DNA of 5,960 nt. Source: a bacterium (GTDB lineage: Bacteria; ARS69). A program made the position numbers and the translations under genes. Below, one piece after another: positions 5,428 through 5,960 of the stretch (position 1 is its first letter; every line of letters begins with the position of its first letter). The DNA is taken from contig JALGZR010000154.1 of NCBI GenBank assembly GCA_025774805.1, positions 1-5,960 on the forward strand, in the 5' to 3' direction. Under the pieces are notes generated by a model. That model had not been told where the DNA came from. It did no database searches and was given only the letters and a program-made list of their open reading frames with translations.

Positions 5428-5960
5428 TTGGAGCCGAGAGCATTCGTCGACCGCTACTGGGCGCTGACCGTCAAGCACGGGCGGACCGTCCTTCGCGGTC
5501 TGCGCCCGATAGCGATCAAGGGTCGATTCGTCGGGCCCCGGGTGCTCCTCAACAGCATGCCCAAGGCCGGTACCAATCTCCTCGAACATGCTCTCCTTCA
5601 CTTCCCGCTCATGCGCGGAAGTCCGTGGCGGACTCTGCGGGGCTGGAGTGGGATCGACGAGAAGACGCTCGACCGGGTGCGGAATATCCGACGGGGGCAG
5701 TACGTGACCGCCCATCTGCCGGCTCATGGGGACCTGCTGCGAGTTCTCCCGTCCTTGGATATCAAGATCCTGTTCATGATCCGCGATCCACGCGATGTGG
5801 TGGTTTCCCACTTCAAGTACGTCACGGAGATCGACCGGACCCATCGGGCGCACGAGCACTTCGCCTCACTGCCCGACGACGATGCTCGGCTGCTCGCGGT
5901 GATCAACGGTCTTCACGGAGTGGCCGCACCGGTCGGGGACGTGCTTCGGCGCTACGCGGG
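5428..5960 (+). CDS. Sulfotransferase domain protein, N-terminal part (3' end outside window)
   Basis: The first 177 residues of a PAPS-dependent sulfotransferase are visible. LLNSMPKAGTNLLEHAL begins at residue 40 and carries the 5'-phosphosulfate loop MPKAGTN with the usual K46. TAHLPAH (94-100) gives H96 as the likely catalytic base. FMIRDPRDVVVSHF (116-129) is the 3'-phosphate-binding motif with R119 and S127, closer to the canonical RDPRDVVVS than in the other sulfotransferase of this window. The only start codon in frame after the stop at 5305-5307 and before the P-loop region is TTG 5428; it has AAAGG (5419-5423) a suitable distance upstream. No signal peptide or membrane anchor is visible at the N-terminus, so a cytoplasmic enzyme is likely. 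It is transcribed away from the methyltransferase and differs clearly in sequence from the upstream sulfotransferase, so it is not a recent duplicate. The acceptor is unknown; a locus-encoded glycan or glycolipid is inferred. Confidence 0.87.
   Translation, partial: MEPRAFVDRYWALTVKHGRTVLRGLRPIAIKGRFVGPRVLLNSMPKAGTNLLEHALLHFPLMRGSPWRTLRGWSGIDEKTLDRVRNIRRGQYVTAHLPAHGDLLRVLPSLDIKILFMIRDPRDVVVSHFKYVTEIDRTHRAHEHFASLPDDDARLLAVINGLHGVAAPVGDVLRRYA

Noticed and set aside
4313-5443. A single 376-residue minus-strand protein starting at 5443
   Set aside because: Only its last 195 residues look like real protein. The first part is Arg/Ser/Pro-rich, has no ribosome-binding signal comparable with GGAGGT at 5051-5056, and runs antisense into the start of the second sulfotransferase.
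5308-5859. 183-codon minus-strand frame
   Set aside because: It is antisense to the second sulfotransferase, whose PAPS-binding motifs are unmistakable, and its own translation shows no domain.
1-5960. CRISPR array, tRNA, rRNA or riboswitch
   Set aside because: No regularly spaced direct repeats, cloverleaf pattern or known conserved RNA core was found on reading both strands by eye. A covariance-model search would be needed to exclude small RNAs.

Overview
The window looks like an accessory cell-surface glycan locus from a GC-rich bacterium, most likely a metagenomic contig. No rRNA, tRNA or housekeeping marker is present, so I do not name a taxon. It carries a cut-off glycosyltransferase, a polytopic membrane protein, two PAPS-type sulfotransferases, a GT4 glycosyltransferase and a damaged FkbM-like methyltransferase. 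By hand count, base composition is uneven: about 73-77% GC in sampled stretches of the membrane protein, 47-58% in the first sulfotransferase, and about 58-67% in the rest. This mosaic pattern is typical of O-antigen or exopolysaccharide islands.

Layout: (1) 1-429 (+) is the C-terminal part of a GT2 enzyme resembling polyprenyl/dolichyl-phosphate glucosyltransferases. (2) 407-1967 (+) is a membrane protein that overlaps it. Its natural N-terminus lies in a different frame from the rest, so it carries an apparent one-base insertion near 551-553. (3) 1968-2055 is a gap with an 8-bp inverted repeat and a possible -10 box. (4) 2056-2754 (+) is a complete small sulfotransferase of lower GC. (5) 2755-3004 is a convergent intergenic region with a strong 10-bp-stem hairpin. 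(6) 3005-4183 (-) is a complete GT4 glycosyltransferase. (7) 4313-5046 (-) is an FkbM-like methyltransferase whose start is fixed by a strong Shine-Dalgarno sequence. Its SAM-binding motif I region is missing and the two halves are in different frames. (8) 5047-5427 is a divergent intergenic region with clustered palindromes and a weak promoter candidate. (9) 5428-5960 (+) is the N-terminal part of a second sulfotransferase, cut by the window end.

Taken together, the genes suggest assembly and decoration of a surface glycan or glycolipid: lipid-linked sugar formation (GT2), a membrane step (polytopic protein), sugar addition (GT4), and sulfation and methylation (two sulfotransferases and the methyltransferase). 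The catalytic classes rest on visible motifs, but the substrates and the shared pathway are inferred. I found no convincing evidence of a wholly new system. The most useful observations are the two damaged genes, which may be assembly errors or real decay, the composition break around the first sulfotransferase, and the palindromic intergenic elements.
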